From contig CANLWK010000009.1 of NCBI GenBank assembly GCA_947494805.1, positions 36,359 through 100,358 on the forward strand: DNA of 64,000 nt, in the 5' to 3' direction. The notes under the pieces were generated by a model. It searched no databases, was not told the origin of the DNA, and saw only the letters and a list, made by a program, of their open reading frames with translations. This stretch comes from an uncultured Croceitalea sp. (GTDB taxonomy: Bacteria; Bacteroidota; Bacteroidia; Flavobacteriales; Flavobacteriaceae). Both the position numbers and the translations under genes were made by a program. Below are positions 9,706-19,032 of this stretch, in pieces (the first letter of the stretch is position 1; every line of letters begins with the position of its first letter).

Positions 9706-10074
9706 ATGAAAAAGCTCTTTTCATTGTTGGCTATCGTTGCTATTATTGCTGTCAGCAATTGTACACGTGTGCCCGAAAATGATGATCCCATTCTTGGAAT
9801 ATGGTCCAAAGCCAATATCAGTTCTGAAACCAAAGTCAGCGTTTCAATAAAAGAAGAGTGGATATTCAATGACGCATACCTAGGCCGGTATCACAAATAC
9901 TCAGGCAATAAGATTACCTTTTCAACGGATTTTCGTTGGGAGGTCACTGATGGTGTCTACAACATTTTTTATGGTGAAGTTGACATGCCCGAGGTCAATG
10001 TTATTATGGATGATTCAGGTGAACCCCAACAATTACAACTCACGCAGGGTGAAATATTCGCCATCAGGGAATAG
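9706..10074 (+). CDS. Small lipocalin-like lipoprotein, unknown function
   Basis: 122 residues with a lipoprotein signal (MKKLFSLLAIVAIIAV, Cys19 after VSN). The mature part is about 100 residues and begins DDPILGIWSKANI, the G-x-W pattern that opens small lipocalin-like beta barrels, followed by alternating beta strands (EEWIFNDAYLGRYHKYS). No catalytic motif is visible. It is monocistronic, with a strong terminator 30 bases downstream. Confidence 0.75.
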   Translation: MKKLFSLLAIVAIIAVSNCTRVPENDDPILGIWSKANISSETKVSVSIKEEWIFNDAYLGRYHKYSGNKITFSTDFRWEVTDGVYNIFYGEVDMPEVNVIMDDSGEPQQLQLTQGEIFAIRE

Positions 10075-10103
10075 CGAAATCGAGCATACTATATGAAAAA
10101 CTA

Positions 10104-10127
10104 AAGCCCCTTAAACGGGGCTTTTTT
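10104..10127 (+). terminator. Rho-independent terminator
   Basis: Perfect hairpin AAGCCCC (10104-10110) / GGGGCTT (10117-10123) with loop TTAAAC, followed by a T-run. It ends the small lipoprotein gene on + and can also serve the convergent DUF6588 gene. Confidence 0.85.
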
Positions 10128-10157
10128 GATGGTTACCATAGTTGTGGTACCTCTTTC

Positions 10158-11165
10158 TTATCTAAAGCCAAAGTTAAGGGCCGCCGTCAATGTATTGAAT
10201 TCTCCAATATTGTAGCCCACATTAATTCTAAAGAAACCCATTTTAATCTTGGTGCCAATGTTTGCGGTAACGCCGCTTACATTGTTAGAGACCGAAAATG
10301 GATCAGTATAGGTTGTTTGAAATGGACCAGAAGTTACAACATAGCTTCCTAGAACATCGATATCAGATTTACCGGTGATATAGCCCAAGCCGCCATAAAA
10401 ATTGATGACAGGGATTTTTCTGGTCGATACGACCGCGCTGAAATTCCATGTATTGAAACTAGCGTCTATGCGTTGGTTCTCACCGTCAACCAAATCAGAA
10501 TCGGTGAAGTCGTATTCGCCGTTTAATCCTGTGTATCCGATTACGGCCGAAATAGCCACGGGCAACAACTTATCTGCTGGCATCAATTTTGTAAAATCAT
10601 ACTGAATCCCTGCTCCGAACATTCCTATTTTGGCACTATCCTCAAAATCTATTTTTGGTAAGAATCGTGCTTTTACTTCCAATCCTTTGATCAATCCAAC
10701 ACTTGCCTGCAAATATCCCGAAGGGATAAAGTTAAAGTCCTCTGCAGCCAAACCCGCTGGTAATTCAAATTGCTCACTGAATATTCCATTTTCATCAGTA
10801 ACAATAACGTTTACGCCTTCGATATCACCTAAGGCAGTAGAAACTTGTCTTGAAGTACTACCGTCTGTAAAACGTAAATTCTCATAATCATTGATGTTGA
10901 GTTCAAAAGACTTTTTGTCGGTCTTGTTTTTAAAACCTGTGAAATTACCAATAATTGAGATTTCAAAACCCCCTAAGGGTTTTGCATCCGCAGAGTTATA
11001 CCATCCATTTGAAATGCTATAGATTGCAGCTTCGGTAACGGGAGCCGTATATGCGTTGGTAAAACGCTCGGCGTCGTTCAAACCAGAAGTCAAAAGATCA
11101 TTAAGGCTTTGAGCACTGAGACCAACCGAAAAAACTAAAATGACCAAAGTTGTTATTTTCCTCAT
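10158..11165 (-). CDS. DUF6588-type outer-membrane-like protein
   Basis: 335 residues with a Sec signal peptide (MRKITTLVILVFSVGLSAQS). The mature protein has many short amphipathic strands with glycine/aromatic turns and ends in GEFNTLTAALNFGFR, an aromatic-rich C-terminus typical of outer-membrane beta barrels. It matches the pattern I know from DUF6588 proteins of Bacteroidota, which have no established role. It lies downstream of the gyrB terminator and probably has its own promoter in the short gap. Confidence 0.75.
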   Translation of the reverse strand: MRKITTLVILVFSVGLSAQSLNDLLTSGLNDAERFTNAYTAPVTEAAIYSISNGWYNSADAKPLGGFEISIIGNFTGFKNKTDKKSFELNINDYENLRFTDGSTSRQVSTALGDIEGVNVIVTDENGIFSEQFELPAGLAAEDFNFIPSGYLQASVGLIKGLEVKARFLPKIDFEDSAKIGMFGAGIQYDFTKLMPADKLLPVAISAVIGYTGLNGEYDFTDSDLVDGENQRIDASFNTWNFSAVVSTRKIPVINFYGGLGYITGKSDIDVLGSYVVTSGPFQTTYTDPFSVSNNVSGVTANIGTKIKMGFFRINVGYNIGEFNTLTAALNFGFR

Positions 11166-11189
11166 TTTGTAAAATTTTTCCTAAAACTA

Positions 11190-11218
11190 AAAAACCCGCT
11201 CTGTAGGAGCGAGTTTTT
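11190..11218 (-). terminator. Rho-independent terminator of gyrB
   Basis: Read on the - strand: CTCGCTC, loop, GAGCGGG then six T. One mismatch in a seven-base stem. It lies 31 bases after the gyrB stop codon and before the DUF6588 gene. Confidence 0.8.
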
Positions 11219-11248
11219 GTTGTGAAACAGTATTATCAATGCACCAAA

Positions 11249-13189
11249 CTACACATCGATGTTGGCATAAACTGCATTTTTCTCAATAAATTCCCGTCTT
11301 GGAGGTACTTCATCACCCATCAACATAGAGAAAATACGGTCAGATTCGGTAGCATTATCGATGCTGACCTGGCGCAAGGTTCTAAATTCAGGATTCATGG
11401 TAGTATCCCACAATTGCTCAGCATTCATTTCACCAAGACCTTTGTAACGTTGAATACCAGCTCCCCCACCCATAGATTCGACGATTTCATCACGTTCCGC
11501 ATCATCCCATGCGTATCTTCTTTTCGCTCCTTTCTTTACCAAGTACAAAGGTGGTGTAGCAATATAAACATGCCCCCCTTCTATCAGTTCGCGCATATAC
11601 CTAAAGAAGAAAGTCAGAATCAAAGTCTCAATATGGCTGCCATCAACATCGGCATCACACATAATAACCACTTTATGATAACGCAGTTTTTCAAGGTTAA
11701 GGGCCTTGCTGTCTTCTTCAGTACCAATGGTCACACCAAGTGCGGTGTAAATATTCTTTATTTCCTCGTTTTCAAAAACCTTGTGCTGCATGGCTTTTTC
11801 AACATTCAAGATTTTTCCACGAAGTGGAAGTATCGCTTGAAACATTCTGTCACGCCCTTGTTTAGCCGTACCACCTGCAGAATCACCCTCTACCAAGAAC
11901 ACTTCACATTTCGTGGGGTCTTGTTCAGAGCAATCAGATAGTTTACCAGGTAGGCCACCCACGCTCATCGGGTTCTTTCGCTGTACCATTTCACGTGCCT
12001 TTGCAGCAGCATGACGTGCTTGTGCAGCCAGTTTTACTTTCTCTACAATTTGTTTCGCATCGTCTGGATGTTCTTCCAAATAGTCGGTAAGCATTTCTGA
12101 AACTGCTTGACTCACGGCACTGGTCACCTCTCGGTTACCCAATTTCGTTTTTGTCTGCCCTTCAAACTGCGGTTCAGAAACCTTAACGGAAACGATGGCT
12201 GTCAGTCCTTCACGGAAATCATCTCCCGAAATCTCAAATTTCAGTTTATCGAGCATTCCTGAATTGTCCGCATATTTTTTAAGTGTACTGGTCAAGCCTC
12301 TTCTAAAACCCGAAAGGTGCGTTCCGCCTTCATGGGTATTGATATTGTTCACATACGAGTGTAAGTTCTCAGAGTAACCCGTATTGTAAATCATGGCCAC
12401 CTCAACGGGAATTCCGTTTTTTTCACCTTCCATGGCGATTACGGTCTGAATCAGTGGATCCCTTGTTTCATCTAAAAAGCGGATAAACTCTTTCAATCCT
12501 TCTTCAGAATGGAATGTTTCGCCAATATACTCACCCTTTTCATCCTTGTTGCGCTTATCGGTCAAGGTAATTGTAATCCCTTTGTTCAAATAGGCCAGTT
12601 CACGCATTCTATTGGCCAACGTTTCATAACTATACTCAACGGTTTGCGTAAAAATGGTATCATCGGGCGTAAACGTTACTACCGTGCCCGTTTCTTTACT
12701 TTCGCCAACACTTTTGACCGGATACTGTGTTTTGCCCCGTTCATATTCTTGTTCCCAAATTTTACCCTCTCTGTACACTGTTGCTTTCAAGTGTTTTGAT
12801 AGGGCATTCACACAAGATACCCCTACACCATGCAGACCTCCGGAAACTTTATAAGAGTCTTTATCGAACTTACCGCCAGCACCAATTTTAGTCATTACGA
12901 CTTCAAGAGCCGAAACACCCTCTTTTTGATGCATCCCTACCGGAATACCACGGCCGTTGTCTTTTGTGGTTATCGAGTTGTCTTCATTAATGACGACATT
13001 TATAGTATCACAGTAACCGCCCATGGCCTCATCGATAGAGTTATCGACAACCTCATAGACCAAATGATGCAACCCTCGGACCCCAACATCACCAATGTAC
13101 ATAGAAGGACGCATTCTTACGTGCTCCATGCCCTCAAGGGCCTGGATACTATCTGCGGAATACTTGTTTTTTTTAGCTTCTTCGCTCAT
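11249..13189 (-). CDS. gyrB: DNA gyrase subunit B
   Basis: ATPase subunit of the type II topoisomerase that introduces negative supercoils. 646 residues, the short form without the C-terminal insert of E. coli GyrB (804). GHKL ATPase motifs: VVDNSIDEAMGGY, DNGRGIPVG and GGLHGVGVSCVNALS. TOPRIM: EGDSAGGTAKQGRDR (about residue 431) and the acidic CDADVDGSHI. The C-terminus has QRYKGLGEMNAEQLWDTTMN. It is preceded by a 226-base gap that includes the asnB terminator. Confidence 0.97.
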   Translation of the reverse strand: MSEEAKKNKYSADSIQALEGMEHVRMRPSMYIGDVGVRGLHHLVYEVVDNSIDEAMGGYCDTINVVINEDNSITTKDNGRGIPVGMHQKEGVSALEVVMTKIGAGGKFDKDSYKVSGGLHGVGVSCVNALSKHLKATVYREGKIWEQEYERGKTQYPVKSVGESKETGTVVTFTPDDTIFTQTVEYSYETLANRMRELAYLNKGITITLTDKRNKDEKGEYIGETFHSEEGLKEFIRFLDETRDPLIQTVIAMEGEKNGIPVEVAMIYNTGYSENLHSYVNNINTHEGGTHLSGFRRGLTSTLKKYADNSGMLDKLKFEISGDDFREGLTAIVSVKVSEPQFEGQTKTKLGNREVTSAVSQAVSEMLTDYLEEHPDDAKQIVEKVKLAAQARHAAAKAREMVQRKNPMSVGGLPGKLSDCSEQDPTKCEVFLVEGDSAGGTAKQGRDRMFQAILPLRGKILNVEKAMQHKVFENEEIKNIYTALGVTIGTEEDSKALNLEKLRYHKVVIMCDADVDGSHIETLILTFFFRYMRELIEGGHVYIATPPLYLVKKGAKRRYAWDDAERDEIVESMGGGAGIQRYKGLGEMNAEQLWDTTMNPEFRTLRQVSIDNATESDRIFSMLMGDEVPPRREFIEKNAVYANIDV

Positions 13190-13340
13190 AGTTTTAAACT
13201 AAATTATTTTGCAAATTTCAAATCTTACAAATATAAGCAAAACCTAGTAAAATTAGGGCATTGAAGCCATTTATCCCTTGAAGTTATCAACAAGTCATTG
13301 TGGAAAATTTTATTCAAAAACTTCAAGGTCAAAAAGTAAG

Positions 13341-13364
13341 AAAAGCACCCAAATGGGTGCTTTT
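13341..13364 (-). terminator. Rho-independent terminator of asnB
   Basis: Perfect ten-base arms AAAAGCACCC / GGGTGCTTTT with a four-base loop. The T-run side on the - strand follows asnB at 51 bases. Confidence 0.85.
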
Positions 13365-13415
13365 CTAGGACTAATTAAAATGAATAAAAACTACTTGCTA
13401 AAAAATGAAAACAAG

Positions 13416-15086
13416 TTACTTTACATAGGCATCGTCGTGCACATTGGCCACGGCCCTGCCTGATGGGTCGTTCATATTTTTGAAAGCCTCATCCCATTCG
13501 AGCGCTATTTTGGTGCTACAAGCTACAGATGGCTCTTGTGGCACGCTCAAAGCAGCTGCGTCTGAAGGAAAATGTGCTTCAAAAATTGAACGGTAATAAT
13601 ATTCTTCTTTTGTGGTCGGGGTCTGTATCGGAAACTTAAAATGTGCATTCTTCAATTGCGCATCGCTCACGGCCTCTTCTACTACCGTTTTGAGGGTATC
13701 TATCCAACTGTAACCAACACCATCGGAGAACTGCTCTTTTTGACGCCATGCAACACTTTCGGGCAAATACTTTTCAAATGCTTTTCGAACCACCCATTTT
13801 TCCATGCGCTCTCCATTGATCATTTTGTCTTTTGGGTTCACGCGCATGGCCACATCCATGAATTCTTTGTCCAAAAAGGGAACACGCCCTTCAATACCCC
13901 AAGCTGCCAGTGATTTATTGGCGCGCAAGCAATCGTACATATGCAACTTATCTAACTTGCGGACAGTTTCTTCATGAAAATCTTTAGGGCTTGGCGCTTT
14001 ATGAAAATAAAGGTACCCACCGAACAATTCATCGGCCCCTTCACCTGAAAGTACCATTTTTATACCCATGGACTTAATTACACGAGCCATCAAATACATA
14101 GGTGTAGAAGCACGAATAGTTGTGATATCATACGTTTCTAGGTTATGGATGACATCTTTGATGGCATCCAACCCCTCTTGAATGGTAAACTTGATTTCAT
14201 GGTGTACCGTGCCAATGTGTTCAGCAACTTTCTGTGCCGCAGCGAGATCTGGCGAACCTTCCAACCCTACCGAAAACGAATGTAATTGTGGCCACCATGC
14301 CTCTTTGGTATCCCCTGATTCAACACGCTTTTGTGCGAACTTTTTCGCTAACGCGGATGTCACTGAAGAATCCAATCCACCAGAAAGTAGTACCCCATAG
14401 GGCACGTCAGACATCAATTGGCGTTTCACAGCCGCCTCTAAAGCATCATGAACTTCTTGAATACTGGTTTCGTTCTCTTTTACCGCTTCATACTCCATCC
14501 AATCACGCTTGTACCATCTTACAAATTCACCTGATGAACTATGCAAATAATGCCCAGGGGGAAACAGTTCTATTTTGGTACAGATACCTTCTAAAGCCTT
14601 AAGCTCTGAGGCCACATAAAAGGTACCGTTTTGATCCCAACCAATGTACAATGGGATTATGCCCATGTGGTCACGGGCGATGAAATATTCGTCTTTCTCG
14701 CTATCGTAAATGGCGAAACCAAAAATTCCGTTGAGCTCATCAATAAAATCTACTCCTTTTTCTTGGTATAACGCCAAAATCACTTCACAGTCAGATTGCG
14801 TCTTGAACTCGTACGAGCCATCGAACTGCTTGCGCAGTTCACTATGGTTATAGATTTCACCATTTGCCGCCAACACCAGTTTTCCGTCACTGCTGAAGAG
14901 CGGCTGCTTGCCCGATGCAGGGTCAACAATGGCCAATCGCTCATGTGCCATCACCGCCTTTTCATTGGCATAAATTCCACTCCAATCCGGTCCACGATGT
15001 CTTATTTTTTTTGACATCTCCAATAACTGTGGTCGAAGTACCTCGGTACTTTCTTTTATATCAAACGCACATACAATTCCGCACAT
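13416..15086 (-). CDS. asnB: Asparagine synthase B (glutamine-hydrolysing)
   Basis: Makes asparagine from aspartate, ATP and glutamine. 556 residues, the family length. The N-terminal class II glutaminase domain begins MCGIVCAFD with nucleophile Cys2, and RHRGPDWSG and NGEIYNH bind glutamine. The C-terminal synthetase domain has the PP-loop SGGLDSS (about residues 233-239), GEGADELFGGYLYFHKAP and the EGRVPFLDKEF region. Stand-alone on the - strand, with its own terminator. Confidence 0.96.
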   Translation of the reverse strand: MCGIVCAFDIKESTEVLRPQLLEMSKKIRHRGPDWSGIYANEKAVMAHERLAIVDPASGKQPLFSSDGKLVLAANGEIYNHSELRKQFDGSYEFKTQSDCEVILALYQEKGVDFIDELNGIFGFAIYDSEKDEYFIARDHMGIIPLYIGWDQNGTFYVASELKALEGICTKIELFPPGHYLHSSSGEFVRWYKRDWMEYEAVKENETSIQEVHDALEAAVKRQLMSDVPYGVLLSGGLDSSVTSALAKKFAQKRVESGDTKEAWWPQLHSFSVGLEGSPDLAAAQKVAEHIGTVHHEIKFTIQEGLDAIKDVIHNLETYDITTIRASTPMYLMARVIKSMGIKMVLSGEGADELFGGYLYFHKAPSPKDFHEETVRKLDKLHMYDCLRANKSLAAWGIEGRVPFLDKEFMDVAMRVNPKDKMINGERMEKWVVRKAFEKYLPESVAWRQKEQFSDGVGYSWIDTLKTVVEEAVSDAQLKNAHFKFPIQTPTTKEEYYYRSIFEAHFPSDAAALSVPQEPSVACSTKIALEWDEAFKNMNDPSGRAVANVHDDAYVK

Positions 15087-15327
15087 AACTTCTTTTCAAT
15101 AATAATTATAAGACAAAACTGCATATAATATTACAGTATTAAAATGATATTGCCTTAATTAATTACAATATGAAATATTTTTATTGTCAAAATGTAAAAA
15201 AAGATATTGTTTTGATCGAAAAAACGTGATTTTGCCCTAATTCTGAAAGTTGTACAAATTTTAACGACTCTTTAAAAACTAGACATAGTTCTTAAAACTA
15301 CTTTTGAATTCAACTAAAATTTTAAAA

Positions 15328-15867
15328 ATGAAAAAAGTATTATTACCTGTATTGTTTGCTCTTGCATTGGTTTTCTCCACTGAAGCAACTGCACAAAAAT
15401 TTAGCGGATTGGATAAGAGTCCGGCTGATATCGCTTCTTTTCCAACCAGTTATAAGGAATCTGACAAAGCGGCCCGTGTAATCTACGGACGTCCACAATT
15501 GAAAGGGCGCTCCATGGGCGATTTGGCACCTGCTGGAAAAGTATGGAGAACAGGAGCTAACGAAGCTCCGGAAGTCACGTTCTACAAAGATGTCACCTTT
15601 GGTGGTGAAAAAGTAGCTGCTGGCACTTATGCATTGTTTACCATACCTGGAGAGGGTGAGTGGACCGTTATTTTGAACAAAAATTTGAACCAGTGGGGCG
15701 CGTATTCGTACGACAATTCAGCAGATGTTGTTCGTGTAACGTCAAAAGCCGGTACCGAAAGCGAGTCATTGGAGGCTTTCTCCATTGCCTTTAAAGAGGT
15801 TGAAGGTGGTGCCCATTTGGTTATGGGATGGGGCAACGTGAGAGTGGCTACACCCGTGATGTTTTAA
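15328..15867 (+). CDS. DUF2911 secreted protein
   Basis: 179 residues from ATG 15328, chosen over an upstream in-frame TTG because it opens a clean signal peptide (MKKVLLPVLFALALVFSTEATAQ). The mature protein shows the DUF2911 pattern: VIYGRPQLKGRSMGDLAPAG, KVWRTGANEAPEVTF, AGTYALFTIPGEGEW, WTVILNKNLNQWGAY. The family is common in Bacteroidota; its biochemical role is unknown. Monocistronic, with a 241-base divergent promoter region shared with asnB. Confidence 0.88.
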   Translation: MKKVLLPVLFALALVFSTEATAQKFSGLDKSPADIASFPTSYKESDKAARVIYGRPQLKGRSMGDLAPAGKVWRTGANEAPEVTFYKDVTFGGEKVAAGTYALFTIPGEGEWTVILNKNLNQWGAYSYDNSADVVRVTSKAGTESESLEAFSIAFKEVEGGAHLVMGWGNVRVATPVMF

Positions 15868-15892
15868 GCACCTACTCTTTTAAGAATACAAA

Positions 15893-15926
15893 ACCCTCAA
15901 GACATTTGTTTTGAGGTTTTTTTTTC
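15893..15926 (+). terminator. Rho-independent terminator
   Basis: CCTCAA (15895-15900) / TTGAGG (15911-15916) followed by nine T. Ends the DUF2911 gene. Confidence 0.8.
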
Positions 15927-16167
15927 AATTCATCTGTACAGCCGCTAAGCAAGAATGTATATTTTCAATCCATACAAATTAATTGGATTCTTGCGGTAAC
16001 CTCTACCAATATTAGCAAACCATTTTATATTTAAAAGTTATCAGACGTGTGTTTTCAAGCTTTAGGTAACATATAAACTTCATTAGAATCAATAAACTTA
16101 CCTCACCCATAATCAAACCTAAAAACAAGTAATTAATTACAAGAACTAAAAAACAATTGAACGTCTG
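15927..16167. other. AT-rich gap without recognisable feature
   Basis: Together with the terminator this is a 300-base stretch without a gene. Both neighbouring genes end here (convergent), so no promoter is expected. I see no repeat, RNA or ORF in it. Confidence 0.5.
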
Positions 16168-17265
16168 TTAATTTTTTGTCACTTTTCTTAATGCTTCCAT
16201 GACACCACTCATATCTGCCAGACTTGATTTGAGGAAAGATTCTAAGAGTTGATTGTCAAAAGATATCAAAATATCTCCATTCTCTAATTTTTTCAACTTA
16301 AGATTTGCATACTTTACATGTTCAGTTTCGTAGTTTTTAAAAGAATTTATAATATTATCTACCTCTCCATTTAACCGATTTGGAAGGTATAAAAGAAAAA
16401 GGTCTAACCTAAACTCAATAAAGAAGTACTGATAGTCTTTTTCATAGTTTATGATACTGAAGATTTCTATGTCTTCAAATGAAAGATTGCTTTTCAATAT
16501 TTCTTTTTCGCTTTCCCATACATAATCTTGTAATGAATCATATTCTTCTGCGGAATGAAACTCTTCAAAAATTTTAGAATAGTAATCTGGAAATTGGCCA
16601 CTTGAAACTTTTAATTCTACTGAAGCATTTGGCCTTTGCTTGTCTTCGTCCATACAATATGATTCAATAATCTTACCTTCTGTAAATAAATCCAATCCAA
16701 CTTCGGACGTTCTCGAATATTTCACAGCAAAGTCAGGTTCAAATTCCAATCCATATAAAATGTCAATTACACTTTTACCCAGTATGTTTGGTATTGTTAA
16801 TACCCGTTGGTATAAGTTTACGGAAGGTTTTAGAACAAATCCTTTATTATTAAACCAATTGAAGCAATAATTTAGACTCCCTCCTAAAGCCGCTTCTAAT
16901 TTGCCATTATCCGAAACTTTAGCAATACTTTCATTCTCAAAAAATGACGACCCCACGGCATCAATTGTTCCCAATTCCATACCCTTTGACAACGATAAAG
17001 AAAAGCATGGGGCTGAATTTGGTTTGAAAGCCAAACCCGTGCTTAATTCTATATCATCGTAAAGTTCTTTCTCAAACGCTATTTTTAAACTTTTACCGTC
17101 ATATTCAAAAGTTCCGGTCGTCCCAAAGGGTAGGCTTTTTGAAGTTCCGACTGCAATACCATCTGATGATACTACGAGAAAATCACCTGTCAGTAAATTG
17201 TCATTGTTTTGCGCTAGAAGAAAGGAAAAAGTCAGAAGGAAAATGGGAAAAAAAATGCGTTTCAT
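16168..17265 (-). CDS. Secreted protein of unknown function
   Basis: 365 residues with a Sec signal peptide (MKRIFFPIFLLTFSFLLAQ). Not recognised. The N-terminal half (about 30-210) is strand-rich with glycine turns, as in an outer-membrane or periplasmic beta protein (GTTGTFEYDGKSLKIAFEKE, LEAALGGSLNYCFNWF). The C-terminal half (210-365) is charged and mixed alpha/beta, with the acidic helix FEEFHSAEEYDSLQDYVWES. The gene is noticeably more AT-rich than its neighbours, which may mean recent acquisition. Monocistronic by spacing. Confidence 0.7.
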   Translation of the reverse strand: MKRIFFPIFLLTFSFLLAQNNDNLLTGDFLVVSSDGIAVGTSKSLPFGTTGTFEYDGKSLKIAFEKELYDDIELSTGLAFKPNSAPCFSLSLSKGMELGTIDAVGSSFFENESIAKVSDNGKLEAALGGSLNYCFNWFNNKGFVLKPSVNLYQRVLTIPNILGKSVIDILYGLEFEPDFAVKYSRTSEVGLDLFTEGKIIESYCMDEDKQRPNASVELKVSSGQFPDYYSKIFEEFHSAEEYDSLQDYVWESEKEILKSNLSFEDIEIFSIINYEKDYQYFFIEFRLDLFLLYLPNRLNGEVDNIINSFKNYETEHVKYANLKLKKLENGDILISFDNQLLESFLKSSLADMSGVMEALRKVTKN

Positions 17266-17315
17266 GTTATCAAGTTTTAGCTTGTGCCAAAAACTGGATA
17301 TTTCACAATAGAGTC

Positions 17316-17335
17316 AATACCCACAATTGGGTATT
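17316..17335. repeat. Perfect 7-bp inverted repeat in intergenic gap
   Basis: AATACCC (17316-17322), ACAATT, GGGTATT (17329-17335). It lies between the amidohydrolase 3' end and the AT-rich gene's 5' end, both on the - strand. No T-run follows, so an operator or weak terminator is equally possible. Confidence 0.4.
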
Positions 17336-17356
17336 CATTTCAATACATAGCCAGAT

Positions 17357-18982
17357 TTACTTCATTCTTTTCCCTCCCACAAAAACCAGTTCAGCCTCGA
17401 GATTCGGAATTTGATTTTCTGGAACTTCCATTATATCATCGCTCAATAGCACAAAATCGGCCTTTTTCCCTACCTCAATACTTCCCTTTTCGGTCTCTTC
17501 AAAATTTGAATAGGCCGCCCAAATGGTCATCCCCTTCAATGTTTCTTCTCGGGATAGTGCATCTTTTATTTGAAATCCCCCTTCAGGGTAGTTTTCCAAA
17601 TCTTGTCTGGCCACTGCTGCGTAAAAGGTCAAAAACGGACTTACTTTTTCCACAGGAAAATCAGTCCCCAAAGCGACCATACCTGCTTTATCCAGCAAAG
17701 TTTTAAAGGCATAGGCACCCTTTACACGTTCTTCGCCCAGTCTGTCTTCTGCCCAATACATATCACTAGTGGCGTGGGTGGGCTGTACTGATGGAATGAT
17801 TCCGCTTTCGAAAAAGTCAAAATCCTGTTCAGAAATGACCTGCGCATGTTCCACTTTCCAACGTCTATCAGTTTTATTTTTTAAAGCATTTTGATACGCC
17901 CTAAGCACCACAATATTCGCAGAATCGCCAATGGCATGTGTATTCATTTGATAGTCACTGGCGGCAATACGTTCGGCCAGCTCATTAATATCATCTACCG
18001 GGGTAATCATAGCACCAAAGTGACCTGGTTTGTCAGAATAATGTGCTCTTAGCGCTGCACCCCTTGAGCCCAAGGCCCCATCACCGTATACCTTGATCGA
18101 CCGTACGTTCAACTTGTCGGTTTTGACAATACCTTTTGGCAAGTAATAATCGAGATTCTCTTTGGTATTACTGACCATGGCGTACATGCGAATATTCAGG
18201 TCTCCTGTTTGGTGCAGACTATCGATCAATTCAATGGTTGCCCTATCCAATCCAGCATCATTTACAGTGGTCAACCCATAGTCAAAGCATAGTTTTTCAG
18301 CATCTTTCAACGCTTGTATCTCCGTAGCTCTGGTTGGCTTTGGCATCACGGCATCTACCATACCCATAGGGTTGTCGACCAAAACCCCTGTTGGTTCACC
18401 GTCTTCCCCTTTCACAATTTCGCCCCCATCTATTTGGGCGTTTCTAGTGATTCCCGCTAAATCCAGTGCTTTTTGATTCACGAGATAGGCATGGCCATCA
18501 ACGCGTTCCAACGCCACAGGTATATCAGGAAATAAGCTATCCAATGCAGTTTTCGTAGGAAACTCTTTTACTTCCCAGTCATTTTGGTCCCACCCTCTTC
18601 CTAAAATAAAGTTAGACGGTTTTTCTTTTTGAAATGCGCTGACCTTCCTTAAAATCTCATCATAACTTATGGTCCCTCTTAAATTGACCACCTGTTGGGT
18701 CATCCCCAAGCCATAGAAATGACAATGGGCATCAATCAAGCCCGGAACTATTGTTTTACCACGTGCATCAAGTGTTTCTTTCGCAGTATACTTTTCATTG
18801 ATTTCGGCCACATCACCAACCGCAACAAATTTTCCATCTTTGACCGCAATACCCGTTGCTTTAGAAAAAGCTTCATCAACAGTGTAGATATTGGCATTGG
18901 TAACAATCATGTCTACAGCTTCCTTATGCTGGCATGAAGTAAGCAGCAGTATAAATACTAGGGATAGAAAAAGTGATTTCAT
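17357..18982 (-). CDS. Amidohydrolase family 3 lipoprotein (YtcJ-like)
   Basis: 541 residues from ATG 18982, chosen because it opens a lipoprotein signal MKSLFLSLVFILLLTSC; a longer in-frame start at 19033 would spoil it. Metal-dependent hydrolase of the urease superfamily: HxH site in LIDAHCHFYGLG, NTHAIGDSANIVVL, VEHAQVISEQDF and the acidic ligand in ALGTDFPVEKVSPF. The C-terminal NPNLEAELVFVGGKRMK-type strand closes the small beta domain. Relatives deacylate or cleave diverse amides, so the substrate is unknown. Anchored to a membrane facing the periplasm. The OmpA gene upstream ends 50 bases before this start. Confidence 0.88.
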   Translation of the reverse strand: MKSLFLSLVFILLLTSCQHKEAVDMIVTNANIYTVDEAFSKATGIAVKDGKFVAVGDVAEINEKYTAKETLDARGKTIVPGLIDAHCHFYGLGMTQQVVNLRGTISYDEILRKVSAFQKEKPSNFILGRGWDQNDWEVKEFPTKTALDSLFPDIPVALERVDGHAYLVNQKALDLAGITRNAQIDGGEIVKGEDGEPTGVLVDNPMGMVDAVMPKPTRATEIQALKDAEKLCFDYGLTTVNDAGLDRATIELIDSLHQTGDLNIRMYAMVSNTKENLDYYLPKGIVKTDKLNVRSIKVYGDGALGSRGAALRAHYSDKPGHFGAMITPVDDINELAERIAASDYQMNTHAIGDSANIVVLRAYQNALKNKTDRRWKVEHAQVISEQDFDFFESGIIPSVQPTHATSDMYWAEDRLGEERVKGAYAFKTLLDKAGMVALGTDFPVEKVSPFLTFYAAVARQDLENYPEGGFQIKDALSREETLKGMTIWAAYSNFEETEKGSIEVGKKADFVLLSDDIMEVPENQIPNLEAELVFVGGKRMK

Positions 18983-19032
18983 AAGGTTCTCGGCTTTATC
19001 CCAAAAATAAGGATTTACCAATAGCCTTTCCA

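Noticed and set aside
11222-11941. Long + strand ORF opposite gyrB
   Set aside because: It is the antisense shadow of a conserved essential gene and has no family likeness.
13284-13307. Two DnaA-box-like 9-mers (TTATCAACA and inverted TTTTCCACA)
   Set aside because: Both have one mismatch, sit in an ordinary AT-rich gap between gyrB and asnB, and no dnaA or repeat cluster accompanies them.
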